DNA of 64,000 nt from Klebsormidium nitens. Taxonomy: Eukaryota; Streptophyta; Klebsormidiophyceae; Klebsormidiales; Klebsormidiaceae. The notes below the pieces were generated by a model, which made no database searches, was not told the origin of the DNA, and saw nothing but the letters and a program-made list of their open reading frames with translations. A program made the translations under genes and the position numbers. The stretch is from the NCBI GenBank assembly GCA_000708835.1, contig DF236968.1, positions 124,001 through 188,000 on the forward strand, read 5' to 3'. Shown one piece after another: positions 44,790-57,452 of the stretch (the stretch's first letter is position 1; the number at the start of each line of letters is the position of its first letter).

Positions 44790-47700
44790 TTACGGACAAT
44801 CCTTGTCCTTCAAAGCATCCTTCACAACGCTGAATAAGGTGCCTTCCAGAACGAACTCAGCAAGACGCTTTAAGTCCGCTGCCTGATCCACTCCAATACT
44901 CCGCACAGCCCCAGTCTGCCCGGTCCCCTTCGCGCGCTCCTCGCGGTCGCCATGCATGACGTTCAGCATGACGTCACCAGCACTCATGCTGACCTCACCG
45001 TCCACGTCCCGAGGCTCCGCCTTTCCTTCTCTGTCTTCTCCACTTTCTTCCGCAGCCTCTCCCCTACCTTCCGTCGAGAATCCGGCGGGATATCCATCAG
45101 ACACCGCTTCCCCGAAAGGTCTGGACGCGTTCCGTTCGGGTGAGACCTCCAAGAGTTCCCCGCTTTCTCCCCGGTCTGCCTTTGCCTCCCCGGCCGTTTT
45201 CCGCCGCATCGACGCCCACGTGGGAACTTCCGCAGACTGCAGACACGGTCCGTCTACCGGACCTGCCTCGCAGGCCGTTCGGACGTCCGGATCCCGGAAC
45301 GCCTCCCGAAGGATTGTTTCGAGGACTTCGCCCACAACCTCCCGGTCCTGCGGTCCGGGTACCGCGCTCTCGGTTGGGACAGCCGGGGGGTTTTCTACCA
45401 GGAAGTGACTCCCGGACTCTCCGAATAGCGACCGGTAGCTCTCCCCCGAATGAACGTGCCCAGTCAAAGTCAGGAACAAACTCGATACGGAGTCCTCAGC
45501 CTGCTCGCCCGACTGAGCAGTTCCGTTGGTTCCGCTGGCCTTGACCGTTCCGCCCGGATTCCGGCCGTCCCGTCTCGTCCGGTAGCTCTCGGTGGTCGCC
45601 TCCAAGACAGACTGGTGACTCAGCGGCGCCCTCCCTTGAGTATCCTTCCCAATTTTGCGGAACGTGTCGACGATTACTTCCTCTTCCCCGGCGATTCGTA
45701 GCGGGAGCTTCTTGTTCTCTTTGCCGGTGTCCCACCGGACGCTGCCACGTGTCCGAGTGGCGCCCGGGGACGAGGGGGAGAGGGACCCGGGACATTTGAC
45801 GGCAGCTTGAGACGGTGCTGGCGCGACGTCGCAGATCATGGTTGCCTGTGAAGAGAAGAAATGGGTGAACGTGCCTTTCAGTTTAAAATGCATTCCCAGA
45901 GCAGAATACTGGCAGACGCGCAAAATGAGCTCTTGAGTAAGCAGAGGTCTTTTCAAGATTGGAAAACAAGCTCTTGGGTGACCAAAGGTCTTCATGAGAT
46001 GGAAAAAAAAAACTCCAATGCGCTAATGAAGCAGATAAACTTCCGAACGGTCAAAACAGTTGAGAAGGCGAGGAATTAGAGGGACTCGGTCTACGAGATC
46101 TTGCAGACCTGCGAGTCATGCTTCGTAAGCTCCGGGAGACCGCCGATCGAAGAGGGCTTCCGCGAGACATTGTTACGGCGTCTTCCAAAACTCAGCTGTC
46201 TCGCCGAGTTTGAAGGAGTAGTAGGCAACGTGCTTGTAAGCACCGTACTGCGATCTAAACGTCACGCTCATTCTACAAAAAGTTAATTGAAGCCTTCGAT
46301 CTGCCTCAGAAGCTTTGCCTCGACTCCTTGCACTACCAGAAAGTATCAGCAGACGTTCCTGAACGAAACACCTTTCACAAAATCTGCAGGCCGTCTCGTT
46401 TTTGGGCACAGAATAACTGCACGCTCAAAGGAGACGTCTCGAGGTCTCTGCGTGCCGTGCCTTCGAAAACGGCTTTCATGAACTTCGACAACCACTGTTT
46501 CCAATTTGAAAGGCGCAGCGATCTTGTAGATTGCCGGACGTCTGCAGCTGCCAATGAGGGCCACTCGCATGCTCAGAAGAACCAAATAGGGGCTCATGGC
46601 CTTCGATTGAAACGCTAACTTGACTGCAAACCGCAGGCCCAACACTTTTGGAGCTTGACACCAAACGCAAAGCCCGAGTCAACTTTTGGTTTTGGAAAAT
46701 GTCCAACCGAATTTGACAGAGAGAGGACAACTAGTAATGGTGCGGAACTCCTACCTCAAACACTGCGGGCTGTGTGCCAGCTGTCATCACCGCTTTGCAC
46801 ACGCACTCTGCCCCAGGGGCCATCGTTCCGCGCTCCGGTTCCACCTTCAAGCGGCCGCACGCGAGACTGTCCGCAGCTAATGACGGTCGCCACGAAAACC
46901 GGACGGTGTCCGAACTCCGGTTCCGTACCGTCACGAGCCGCCGACTTACGGACAGCTCCGGCACGTGCTCGAAGTTAATGCTCTCGACGGACAGAGTCGC
47001 GCGTTGGTTAGGGAGGTTCAGGGTTTGGCGCGGGTTGTACCCTAACCCAAGGTCCAAACCGGGGGTTTCCGGGAGGGACATGTATTCCGGCCGGACTCCG
47101 CGGCCTCTGAGGGTGATATACGTGGTTTCCGCCCCCCACACGAGCAGCGGAAGCTCGACCTCGTATTCGCGCTCCTCGATCGGTGTGAACAGCCACTCGA
47201 GTTGCACGCTCTCGCCGACGGGAATGCAGCCCTCCGGGTTCCGCACGGTTAGCACGTCAAACCCGTGGTTCGCCTCGCTTAACCGGGTTAACGGCTGGGT
47301 GTCGAGCTGGTAACGGATCTCCGACGGGCCGCCGTTCCGAAGCGTCATCCCGCGGAGGGGCGGCCGCCGCTCGCCTAAAACGACCCCCCCGAGATCAAAC
47401 GGGTTCTCGGAAAAGATTAAAAGTTTCTCGTAGAACTCTAGGGTTCTTCCCACGAGGTTCAGCAGCGTGCGGCGACCTTTAGAGATCTCCAGAAGCGCCG
47501 GCAGGCGGTGCGTACCGGGTCTGCCCGGTTGGTACTCGATGCTGACGTGGCAGCTCTCGTCCGGGCTCAGGGTGCCACCCCGGGGGCGCACCTCGAAGAG
47601 GTTCTCCTCTCTGACTTGCGCGCGGTGCTTGTCCTCGGAAGTTCTAGGCTTCCCGGTCTGCACCCAGCTCTCGAGGCTCACGCTTTCTTTGCCCCACAGG

Positions 47701-50700
47701 CGAATATTCCACTTTGATGTCAGCAGACCTGAAATGAATGGGTCCTACGTCAGTCGGAGATCCGGATGGCTATTCTGCAAACGAAACGCGAATGCGCCGG
47801 CAAAAATGATCGGAATAGAATTGGTGCTCCGATGACAACCTGCCAACGTGCTCATGACTGTACAGGGGGTCGAGCCAAGTTCTTCTATGGGAGCTCGAGG
47901 GTATACAAAGTGTCAGACACATGCATTGAAGAGCGAAAAACGAGAGCTCTTTTGTACGACAAAATCAATCAAAAAGTGTAACACGACATCGTGACCATGC
48001 TCTTTTCGCTGTCAGAAACTCTCGTTGCCATCACTTTGCGAGGTCGTTTGGAGACGAAGTGGAACTCCAGAAAAACGTGTTCCACAATGCTAGTTGACCC
48101 CCATCAGCGAAATTCTTGACCATTCCGTTGAACAAAACGATTGATTGCGCTAAAGTCGTCTCCCCAAGTTTCCAATCCTTGTCATCAACCCTTCGCAACT
48201 TCACGCTGCTCTTAGTCGGCCAGCCGCCGGAAAAGGGCCAGTTCGTACCGTTCAAGACGGCTTGAAAAGAATGGGAAGTAAATGCAAAGGATTCCTATGA
48301 CAAAACCCGTCATAGCGCAGCTCGAAAGGGGCCAGCTTCAGATAGGATTCAAACTCGTGTTACAGAACAAAGGGAAGTTCGGGACGGCCTGCAAAACAGT
48401 GCGCGTTCACAGAGGGTCTCCTGATCCTCTTGACTAGAAGGCGGGAATCCGATCCGCCTTATGCTACTCGTCAGACGGAGCCCCGATTGTAACGGACCAA
48501 ATAGAGAAGCTTTCTGTTAGGATGGATCCATAGGAAGAGGTGTGGGCCGGATTTACATCATACGCAACAGCTTTCACCTGTGTTTTTGAGCTCCAGATGC
48601 GTGCGCACTTTCTTCCCCCCAGTTACCGCTGCGCCCAAATCGACCACGTGGCGCTCCAATCCATCCTCCATTCCGGCCCAGTCCGCGCTCTCCTTCCCCC
48701 CATTTAATCTCCGCTCTAGTTCTCCCGGCTCCCCCGCCAAAAGCTGGTTAAGTTGACCTGCCCTTAACTGACGCCACAGCTGGTCCTTGCTGACGCCGTC
48801 GCTCCTAACGTCAGCAACCGTCAGCGTCGGGTAATCCGCGCGCGCGGTCACGAGACACGTGGCGGGCTCTGACGCCGCCTGCCAGCTGTTCTCTGGGGAG
48901 AGCTCGGTTCCGTCTCCCCAGCTGACGTGACCCGGGGGATCCCCCTCGGCGGCTCTCCTCTCGTCGACCCTCGCGCACGTCACCTCGAATGACATTTCTG
49001 CCCGGCGGCTTGGCCGGAGACTCACCGGAACGGAAACGGAAGACCGCGCCGGAATCGTTCCGGCAGGCGCCTCGATCTTGAGACACGTGTCGCCCTCCAA
49101 TTCGTCCTCGTCTAAATCCTCAAATCCTGCGCGGCGCGCGTCGAGCGCGTATTGCAGCGGCCCGTCGCTCAGGTTGTGCAGCGTCAGGGCCGCCCGGTGC
49201 TTTGCTCCGACCAGTAACGTGCCCAGGTCTAGTTCCTCGGGAGTGAGCTTAAACACTCCGGAAATGCCCTCCCCGGTTACGCTCAACGTCACCTTCTGGG
49301 CCGCTGACGTCAGCTTTTGTCCCACCTCGTTCGTACCCGACATGTCTTCCTCTCCCAGCGGAACCACCTTTCCCGAGGTCTTGACACCGGGGCCTGAATC
49401 CTGTCTGGCGGAATAAACCGACCGGATCCGCACACCGCTGACGAAGCATTGCACCTTGGCTGACGTCACCCCGGGCTCCCTCGGGGCAAAGCTCCAGGCG
49501 AACTCCCTAGTCTCGCCGCCTCTCAAAATTTCTTCTCCAGGTTGCACCCCAATCACCGCCGCCCATCGCGGGGGAACCGCCCACGAAACCCTAACCGGGA
49601 TCTTAACCAGGTTCCGCACCGCAAACCCACGTTCCGAAACGGCACCCACGCACGTCGGACGGAAGCCGAGGTTACCATCTTCGGTTAGCTCGACCCGCGG
49701 CAAGAATGCCCCGGCGGTTAAGCGCAGCTCGGTGGGGTTTGCGGGCGAGTTGTTGAAGAAGCAGAGTACTCGTTCTGAACGAGATCCCTCGGTTTCGGAG
49801 CAGAATCGGTACGCCAGAACCTGGAACTCGTGCCCGAGGATGACGCCTTCGGTCGGGTGAACTTTGAAAGGGGAGTCGAGGGACGTCGGGCGGATCTCGA
49901 ACCTGCACGGTTGGAAGGGAATCGGTTTCCTCACTTGTGTTTGCTTTGCAATTACCGGATTGCGACAATACCGTTTGCAGACCTTGAGTGGTAACGGTTT
50001 CGCTAGATCTTACAAGAGGGAAGCGCATTATTACAGGTTGACAGTGTGAACTTCAGAGCGACACCGGACGCTTCCCGAACGTGAAGGGTCAAGGAATTTC
50101 TGGTCAAGCGAAGATCTGATTGTGTCTATTTTTCTACGTGTCGACAGACGTCAGTTCCGTGGATTATTCCTTTCTTGACGAAGGTTTCTTCATCGAATTT
50201 GATCATGGAAGGAAGTCACCTGCTTCCAAAGCAGGGTATGCTGTCAGGTTTATCTGCAGTCCAAAGAATGATGGGAAAATGTTTTTGAAACCGCTCGGGA
50301 CCAGAAAACGTTGCTCCTCTAGTCTTTTCCAGTCAACTTGTCGAGTGGAACCAAATGAAGAACATTGAAAGAGCCAAAAGAAGGAAAGTCGATTTGATGA
50401 GAAAGCAAAAGATTTCAATGTTTGACTGCCGCGCTTGCTATCAAGCGGGAGCAATCGATGTCAGAAGTTCATCTACTTGAGCGGCGAATCTTCTTAATAT
50501 TTCGAACTTTAAGAAGAGGGTTCCCCCGTTTGCTATTGCCCCACACGCAGTCACACATACAGATTTCAAACTCTCAGAAAACAGAGTCTTGATCACGCAT
50601 CGGACTCCCGCGGTTGAAGACACGGACGTCTGGAACTAGGAAACTCCCCACTTTTGGATGCCTCGATGCAGTCAAGCATACAAAACTGCACCTTTCGAAA

Positions 50701-53700
50701 GACTCTCACATTTCCAAAATCCCACCGATTGAAGATCACGGACGTTTGTGACCAGGAGTCCCCAAACTTTTGTTGCCTCGATGCAGTCAAGCATACAGCA
50801 AAAGACTCACTTGAGCGGTGTATCCCCCTGGTTGTAGATAACCGACGTTTGGAACGAGGGATCCCCCACGTGGCTCGGCGGGAGGGCCACAGACTCAGAC
50901 GAGAATTGCGCGCGCGGCATCACGTGGTCGGCGCCGGGCTTGAACGTGTGCGCGATCGCCTGTGGTGACGTCAGTTGCTGAGTTCAGCTCTTTGAACCGG
51001 TTATCACACATATCCTCCGTTTAATCTTGAAAGCTTGACTGTCCGTCGAGTGAGGTTCCCCACGCGAATAGTAGAGTACGCACTCCCCGTAAACCACCAG
51101 ATACGTTTAAGGCTGCGCAACATGATTGAGTTTGAGAATGTTTTGCATGGGTTTTGATCGCTTCCGTTCAAGTTTCTCGATGGAGTCGTAGATTGAGAAT
51201 CAGTAAGTCACGCTGTGAGCAGGTCACGGAGATACTGAAGCGGATGACGAGCCCAGATCAAGCAGCAATGCTTCGATGCGAGCGAATTTATGGAGATCTC
51301 CCTGCAAAGCGCCCTCACCCGAACTTTCATCGCCGAGGGCGGCGGCACTTCCGCTAGAGCGGCGTCCCACTGCCTCAAGCGCTTCGGAACCACTAGAACT
51401 TCCAGGTCGTCGCAGTAGAAGCAGTTGTCCCTTTTCGGCCGAAAGACGACGTTGAAAATAAACGAGCCCCCCGGTCGTATCTCCGCCTCTTGGGGAAAAA
51501 CCTGGTACAGCTTAACTCCCTCTGAACCCGCCGGGTTAGCGCCGCCAAACCCCTCGGGGGTCATCCAGGTGCATGTAACGCGCTCCTCGGAGTCGTTGGT
51601 GAGCGTTACGGGCTTGAACTCCGACGGCTTCCCGCGCGCGCACGCGCCGAAGTCGAGCCGGGTGACGTCAGCGTGGACACGTGTCCTCTCCTCCGCGCCC
51701 GCGAACAGCGCCTCCCAGCGCTCTAGCTCTTCCGCTCCGCTATGGTTCGATTCCGGCGGACTTTCCGTTCCCTCCTCTCTCTCTAGATTTGGGTCTTCGT
51801 AACAATCTGGTTCGCCTTGGACTGACGACCCGTTTCTAAACTGCTTCAGGTTGAGGAGGGGGGGGCGCATTTTGTCGTTGAAGCAACTGCCGATCAGAGT
51901 AACGGCTAGAGGTGCGTGGTCCCGGATCAGCAGGAAAAGGCGCTTGTGGTACATAAGCGGATCTTTCGGATCGAAGCGGACGGTGACGGTGGCTGAACCG
52001 AAGGCGGGGCAGGTTCCGGTGGTGACCTCAACGGAAAAGGGGCCGGACTCCGTTCCGCGGAGTTGGTAAGCGACCTCCATTCCTGTATGGTAAGGGAATG
52101 GACTCACCATCAGTCCACTGCTGTCGGCATTTCGGGGCTATATGAGATGCACGCGCTGCTTTTCAAAGCGCAGTACAACAAGACACGCCGTCACCCCAGG
52201 AAGTGCGCCTGTGTTGCATCGCAGAAAGCGTGAGGCGAAGGCTTGATAACCTGGCTGCAGAGTTACAAGTTCTGGATTTAAGGGACACATGCCCAGATTT
52301 TTAAAGCGCAAGAAAGGTGTCGGCTCGGCCCCATCAACCAAATCAGCAGATTCTGCAGGATCGACTGGAAAGGTGCACGCCAACGACAGGAAAGAAGGGG
52401 CTGATAATAGAACTGATGTCAGCAAACGAGCTGGCTTGATTAGCCTGCTTCAAGACGGAGCAGAGTCCCCCAGAAGCACGGTGTCGTAAGTCCAGACGGG
52501 GTCTTCTTGACCCCTTTGACGCCATGACGTCTCAGTCTTCTCACTCTCAAGGTACGCTCATCTGGTTCATTTCCATGAGGAAAGTCATGAGTCGAATCGG
52601 AAAAAAACGCAGATGCTTTGACGCCGAACCCTCCAAGCGCGGACCTGAGTGGTTCTCCAGCCGGACGCTTCGGACCGCGTCCGTGCCCGCCCGGACCATC
52701 CCGAAGTTAAGCCCGGACGCCGACAGCGTGACACGTGGCCCCACCGCAGAGCCGCTGCATTCAATGCGGATGGAGCGCCCGGTGGCCGTGGGGATCTCGA
52801 ACGTCGCGGACGCCGACGTGCCGGCGGACGAGGGCGAGTACGTCACCTGGAGCAGAGTGACGTCAGCGATGTCTGTCTCCGTTGGGCTCCGGGGTATTCG
52901 GACGCGGAGACGGAGTAAGTCGCTGATCGTCTATTCTCATATGAGCAGTAGAAGCCAGAGGCAAAGAATGCCGACATTTGCATGGAATTTTTCACAGCGA
53001 AATGCTCGCGAGAAACCTTTTGGTGCTCAGGGTTCGACTGCTTCAGCACTGTCCAAAAACAGCTCTTTCACAGCGGTGCCGCTTTTACTTGTAATGAGGC
53101 GGACTGCAGATCTGAGAAATTGCTGGAGGACAAGCCTCTCTGCTGTCACCAGCGTCTATCTTGTTAACGTCAACGGTTTGGACGGTTCAGATTGCTTCCA
53201 GACCAGAGTTCCTCATCACGTGGCATTTCCTAAGGGTTGTCAGCTGAAGCCCAGATTGCACTCTCAGACAGGCTTCATAGCTGAAAATCGGACGGCTGTG
53301 ACAGCGTTCCNNNNNNNNNNNNNNNNNNNNATTAACGGTCATGCAACGTTGTAAACTTGTTGCGAGGCGTGCATCTCTGTTGCAGCAACGAGGGTTTAAG
53401 TTTGGTTTAGCTTTGACCAGTTCTCGCAACGTTTTTGGCGTTGATTCCATACACTTGCCGACACCTAGTGTTGCAGCAACGCCTCGAAACGTTGCGCAAC
53501 ATTCCGCAACGCCGTGCAACGTTGCCGCAACGAGCGGCTAAATTTCCGGACGTCGACTAGCTTGAAGTGGAACAACCGAAGGACCCGTTCCCTGCTTTGA
53601 AAGCCCACCAGACACGGACGGCTCTCAATAGCCCGATGTTTATTCGTGGAAATCTATTCATGTATTAGCCCTGAAGCGGGCTCCAAACATTGATGCAGTC

Positions 53701-56149
53701 ATGCATCAGGGTCTCAAGATGCGTCTCAAAACCGGATTATCTAATCCTAGTATCCAGAGAAGAGACCCAAAACAAACTGCGGCGCACTTGATACTGAAAT
53801 GGGTTTCGGCAGATTCAACCATGTTCAAGTCGATCAAACTTGCCAAGGAGGACTAAAGTTGCAAAGCAAAGACTCACCCTCAAAGCGATCCTTTCGTTCG
53901 GCAGCAGCCGCCCCCTCGTGGGCGTCACCCGTATGCCCCGCTCCTCCCCGCCCCCATTCACACTCCTGAGCTCGAACGCAGCCGCCACGAGGGCCGCGTT
54001 GGTGAGAATAATCTCGTGATCGACGGTCGAGCCGCTGAGAACCTCCCCGAAATCGACGGCTGTGGTGGAGGCAGACAGGAAGGGGTACTTGCCCACGCCG
54101 ACGAGCGTGAGCGATGACGTGGCGCCGGCGGACGTCGTACACGTGGCCTGCGGACATGAATCGAATGTCCATATCAACAAAGAGCGCCCTCTGTTCGAAC
54201 ACTTCGGGTGGGTGCGCGTCGTCTGTCTCTTCTTTACTCTTTTCCACTTTGAAGTACTCCGCATCCTTTTTCCTCGTGTTTTCCCCTCCTTCTTGGCCCC
54301 AATTTCAGGAAGAAGTGGTGAATCAATATTTCCATTCAGGGCTACTTGACATCACTGTAGCACTGAGAAGGATCAAAGTCAGACCGATCGAGACGGCTCG
54401 TTTGAATTTTCAGGACGCAAATCTGGAAGTAGTGCGTCGACGTTCAAGAGACGGTCCGACTAGAACACGCCATGCGAGCACTGAATTGGGTTTGCGGAGC
54501 TCTCAAATCGGTTCTGCGCAGATCCAAGGCAGCCTTTGCAGTTTCCCTATGTCCGAGCAGTCCCAATGAGACCCTCGTTAAAACGCTCGTTACTTTCGGA
54601 CCCGGAACTCCAAAATTTAAGCAAACCCTTCGACGAAATCCAACGGCAAAAGCAGAGCAGCGGCTAGCTTCTTGCAATAAGTGAGCAACTTACTGAAGCG
54701 GTGAAAGACGAGGCCTCGTCGGGAGCAAACGCCGCCGTGCACTCGGCTGCTTCTCCTGGTTGCAACGTCCCTCTCGCTGGGGCTATGCCGAAGGGCGCGA
54801 CGCACTCCCAGGAGAAAGCGAGAGGCACGTGACCAGTGTTTCGCACCTGGAACAAAGGCGGGATTGGGTGCTTAGCTTCTTGCGTCTCAAAGATTTGAAA
54901 GGGTGTTGACAGTGGGTCAGTGAATGAAGCTGCACGCTCTTTGCGGCATCAGAGCGACTTTGATAAACTGGAAACGTGGAACCTTCGAAGCGTCAGAATG
55001 GCCATGAATAAAACTTTTGGTCCAATCGTACTGTCTTCTAACCAGTCTAAAACCAGTAATCTATGCAGCACACCAATACGGGTGCAGGAAGTTATGCTTG
55101 TAGGCATAGTTGCATTCACTCCAAGACACACTTGGCATTGCATAGGAGGGCTCGATTCAGAAAGCTTGGTCAGTTCGTCGACTTTCGTCAATCTCTGACA
55201 AGTGGGCAAACCCCGAGCGGAAGAAAGTAAACCGTGAAAACCTCACCGCAAAAGCTTGCGGTGTGCTTTCCTTGACGGGACAAAACCCGAAGTCGAGATG
55301 CGATGGCATAACCAGCTCCGCGCCCGGATGCCTTCCCTCCAGACGCACCGCAAACGCCCCTTTGGCCGTAGAGAAGATGATCTTGTCGGAGTAAACCGGG
55401 TTCTGCCCGGGTTTGAAGATAACCACGAGGGTCGCGCTCATGCCAGGGCTCAGATGCAGCTCTTCTGGATACTCCATGCTGCGAGAGTCAGTGTCAGCAA
55501 TCAGGGTCAGCAATCAGGGTTAGCAGGCCCCTGGGTGCCCGTGGTTTGCAGAAGCTGCTTGAGCGGAGACGCTCTCTGCATTTCAGTAGGGCCTTCAAGG
55601 GGCCGAATAACTGTCACAAGCCGATGGCAATCAATAGGCGGAGTGGCTGTCTCGGGGACCTTCGAATGCACTTAAGACACACTAGCAGAGCTCCAGCTTT
55701 CCAGCTGCTGCCATGGAATCAAGTGCCACGTGTGTCAGCCAAAGGTCTGACGTTGGTCCAGCCTTTCTCGGAGTTGGTAAACACGAAGATACTTGGTGTG
55801 GGCACCAGGGCGGTAAAGAGGCACCGCAATCAGAACTCAAATCCCAGATTAAATCTTGGTAACCAGTGCTTTCTCCACCCAATGCTCTCCCCCTCATATT
55901 TTGCAGAGCGACAAATGTGAACTGGTTCCGCGGCCCCACCCACCTGAATGCCCCGCTCGACGGCAGCGCATACTTGATACGCTGGTGCTTCTGACTGACG
56001 TTCCGCACTGTGACACTCTTCCGGTACTCGCCACCGGCTCTCCAGTGCTTCCACTCCAAAAGCGACGGGCACTCAACGCCCAGGTCATGGACGCGCTCCT
56101 CTCGTGTCTCAGCAACTAGAGTCGGCATGCGGGTAAGTGACCGCGCCAT
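44790..56149 (-). CDS. CFAP65: CFAP65 (CCDC108/FAP65), ciliary central-apparatus protein, 10 exons
   Basis: Large axonemal protein built of ASH/MSP-like immunoglobulin-fold repeats. Exons (minus strand): 56149-55944, 55478-55247, 54846-54694, 54147-53878, 52846-52645, 52082-51319, 50959-50811, 49902-48578, 47728-46755, 45845-44790. All ten phases join and give 1776 residues, near animal CFAP65 length. The N-terminal family signature is LLEWKHWRAGGEYRKSVTVR. Repeats follow with typical strands (VRNTGHVPLAFSWECVAPFG, RFDPKDPLMYHKRLFLLI, AIAHTFKPGADHVMPRAQ, LPPSHVGDPSFQTSVIYNQG, ILGHEFQVLAYRF, FTPIEEREYEVELPLLVW). The last exon is 351 residues of charged, low-complexity sequence. Exon 5 ends at an unusual donor, GTCCGC. 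The N gap (53311-53330) is inside intron 4 and costs no coding sequence in this model. Its presence implies motile flagella in the life cycle. Confidence 0.93.
50607..50765 (-). repeat. Two echoes of the CFAP65 exon 7 3' end
   Basis: The end of exon 7 (real end 50811; TSVIYNQGDTPL) recurs downstream in gene orientation near 50716-50760 and 50607-50640. The corresponding positions are 103 and 115 bp apart. The plus-strand core is GGTTGTAGATAACCGACGT in the exon and GATTGAAGATCACGGACGT / GGTTGAAGACACGGACGTC in the copies. CTCGATGCAGTCAAGCATAC also repeats perfectly in the intervening intron sequence. Confidence 0.8.
53311..53330. other. Assembly gap (20 N)
   Basis: Run of 20 unknown bases in CFAP65 intron 4. 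The size is probably nominal. It borders a repeat-rich stretch, which may have broken the assembly. Confidence 0.95.
53341..53540. repeat. GCAACG/CGTTGC-rich block
   Basis: GCAAC and its complement GTTGC recur many times in 200 bp, often back to back (GTTGCAGCAACG twice, GTTGCGCAAC, GCAACGTTGCCGCAACG). This makes overlapping short palindromes. It lies next to the N gap in CFAP65 intron 4. Confidence 0.6.
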
Positions 56150-57452
56150 GGTGGGAATCACAGGGGACCTGGAGCAGGCCTGGAGCTAAACCTGCTGTTT
56201 TGGTCACATTGAAGTTGGCATGAAAGCTAAGTTCAGTATGATCGTTGGATGATTATCCTCCAGCTGCATTAGCTTTCTGCTTTCTTGGGGAACCATGGTA
56301 GCACTCTTGCAACGTAAAGACCATCCTTAGATACTTGAGTGCCAATTGCTACTGCTATCGTGCATTTACTGTTGGAAAGTGCTGGGAGCTTCTGACAGAC
56401 TGAAATCTGAGCCCCGGAGAAAGATCATTAGCTCTAAGTATAGGATAGTCTTGGGCTTCCTGCTCGGCCTCTTGATGATTGCTGACATGCGATGAGCTCC
56501 AGACGCAGGAATTGGAGGTAACTGGAGCTAAGAAAACTTGCTGCTACATTCTCATGCAGGGCCCTGCAGGTCAGGAATCCTAGCGGACCTGTTCACCAGC
56601 TGCTTCTGGCGGAAAGGCCAAGGGAACCAATCTAGAGGAAGGCAGTTCTTCATAGGCGCAATTGAGTGCCCCTCCTAATGCATCAAGCGCTATCATGTAG
56701 ATATCAGAATGTCACACGAGGATGCATGCGCATTTTGGAATGGGCGCCGCACTACCTACTGTACTAGCAGCGCATCAGCTTTTCAAGTACATGTGCGCGC
56801 GCATATCCATCTTCCTGCAATCGCGATCGTCCGATGACTTCTCAGCCTGACGATCGACGTCGTCGGGCCGTTTCCCTTGGGAGAGAAAGGCTGTCGCACT
56901 TCTGACTTCAGCACTGCATACCAAGCAGCTAGACTCAAAGCCTGCGCATGAGGTTTGATCAGGGAGCACCTCGCATGAGCACGGAACGTGAGAACAGGTT
57001 GAGCAGGCGCCAAGCACGGCACCACCACTTGTCTCGCCAAAAGCTTGATTCAAAGGGGTCCAAACTGCAGCAGACGTCCCAGTGCTTCGGTCAGAAACTT
57101 TCAGCTCTGGAACTTCCTGAACACACGTCGCTGAAACTCTGCTTTGAACTTCTGATGTCACTGGTGGAAGATTTCTGCGTTGATGCAAGTCATACGTCTG
57201 GTTGGCCGGCGCGTTAGCCGGAAGAACTTGCAGAGAGCTCGTGATTGTTTGTCGGCCTTCCGCGGAAGCCGCAGCTTTTGATGCAAAGCTGTGCGGTTCA
57301 AATCCCCTAATCGCCACTTAGCAGAGCTCCAGTTTCATGCCCTCTAGCTGCTGAAGATAATAGACCAATTATCGATACTCCATAACAAGTCTACAGCTCG
57401 CGGGGCTAGTGAGTCCCCACGAGGCGCAAGAACCAGCTCCCGCATCTCAGCA
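56150..57452. promoter_or_regulatory. Shared upstream region of CFAP65 and the dynein light chain
   Basis: Head-to-head space of about 1.3 kb between two dynein/axoneme-related genes. No TATA box or recognised binding motif is obvious. A minus-strand open frame at 56775-57317 lacks an ATG and a domain. Confidence 0.4.

Noticed and set aside
44952-45544. Plus-strand open frames of 130-150 codons opposite the CFAP65 last exon
   Set aside because: Shadows of a GC-rich, stop-poor coding exon; the minus-strand frame continues a phase-consistent CFAP65 model.
57286-57312. T-arm-like GCGGTTCAAATCCC followed by a CCA, suggesting a tRNA 3' end
   Set aside because: No matching 5' acceptor strand, D-arm or anticodon arm in the preceding 80 bases; the T-stem does not pair fully.
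56775-57317. 180-codon minus-strand open frame
   Set aside because: It opens with GTG rather than ATG, has no recognisable domain, no supporting splice sites, and lies in a divergent promoter region.
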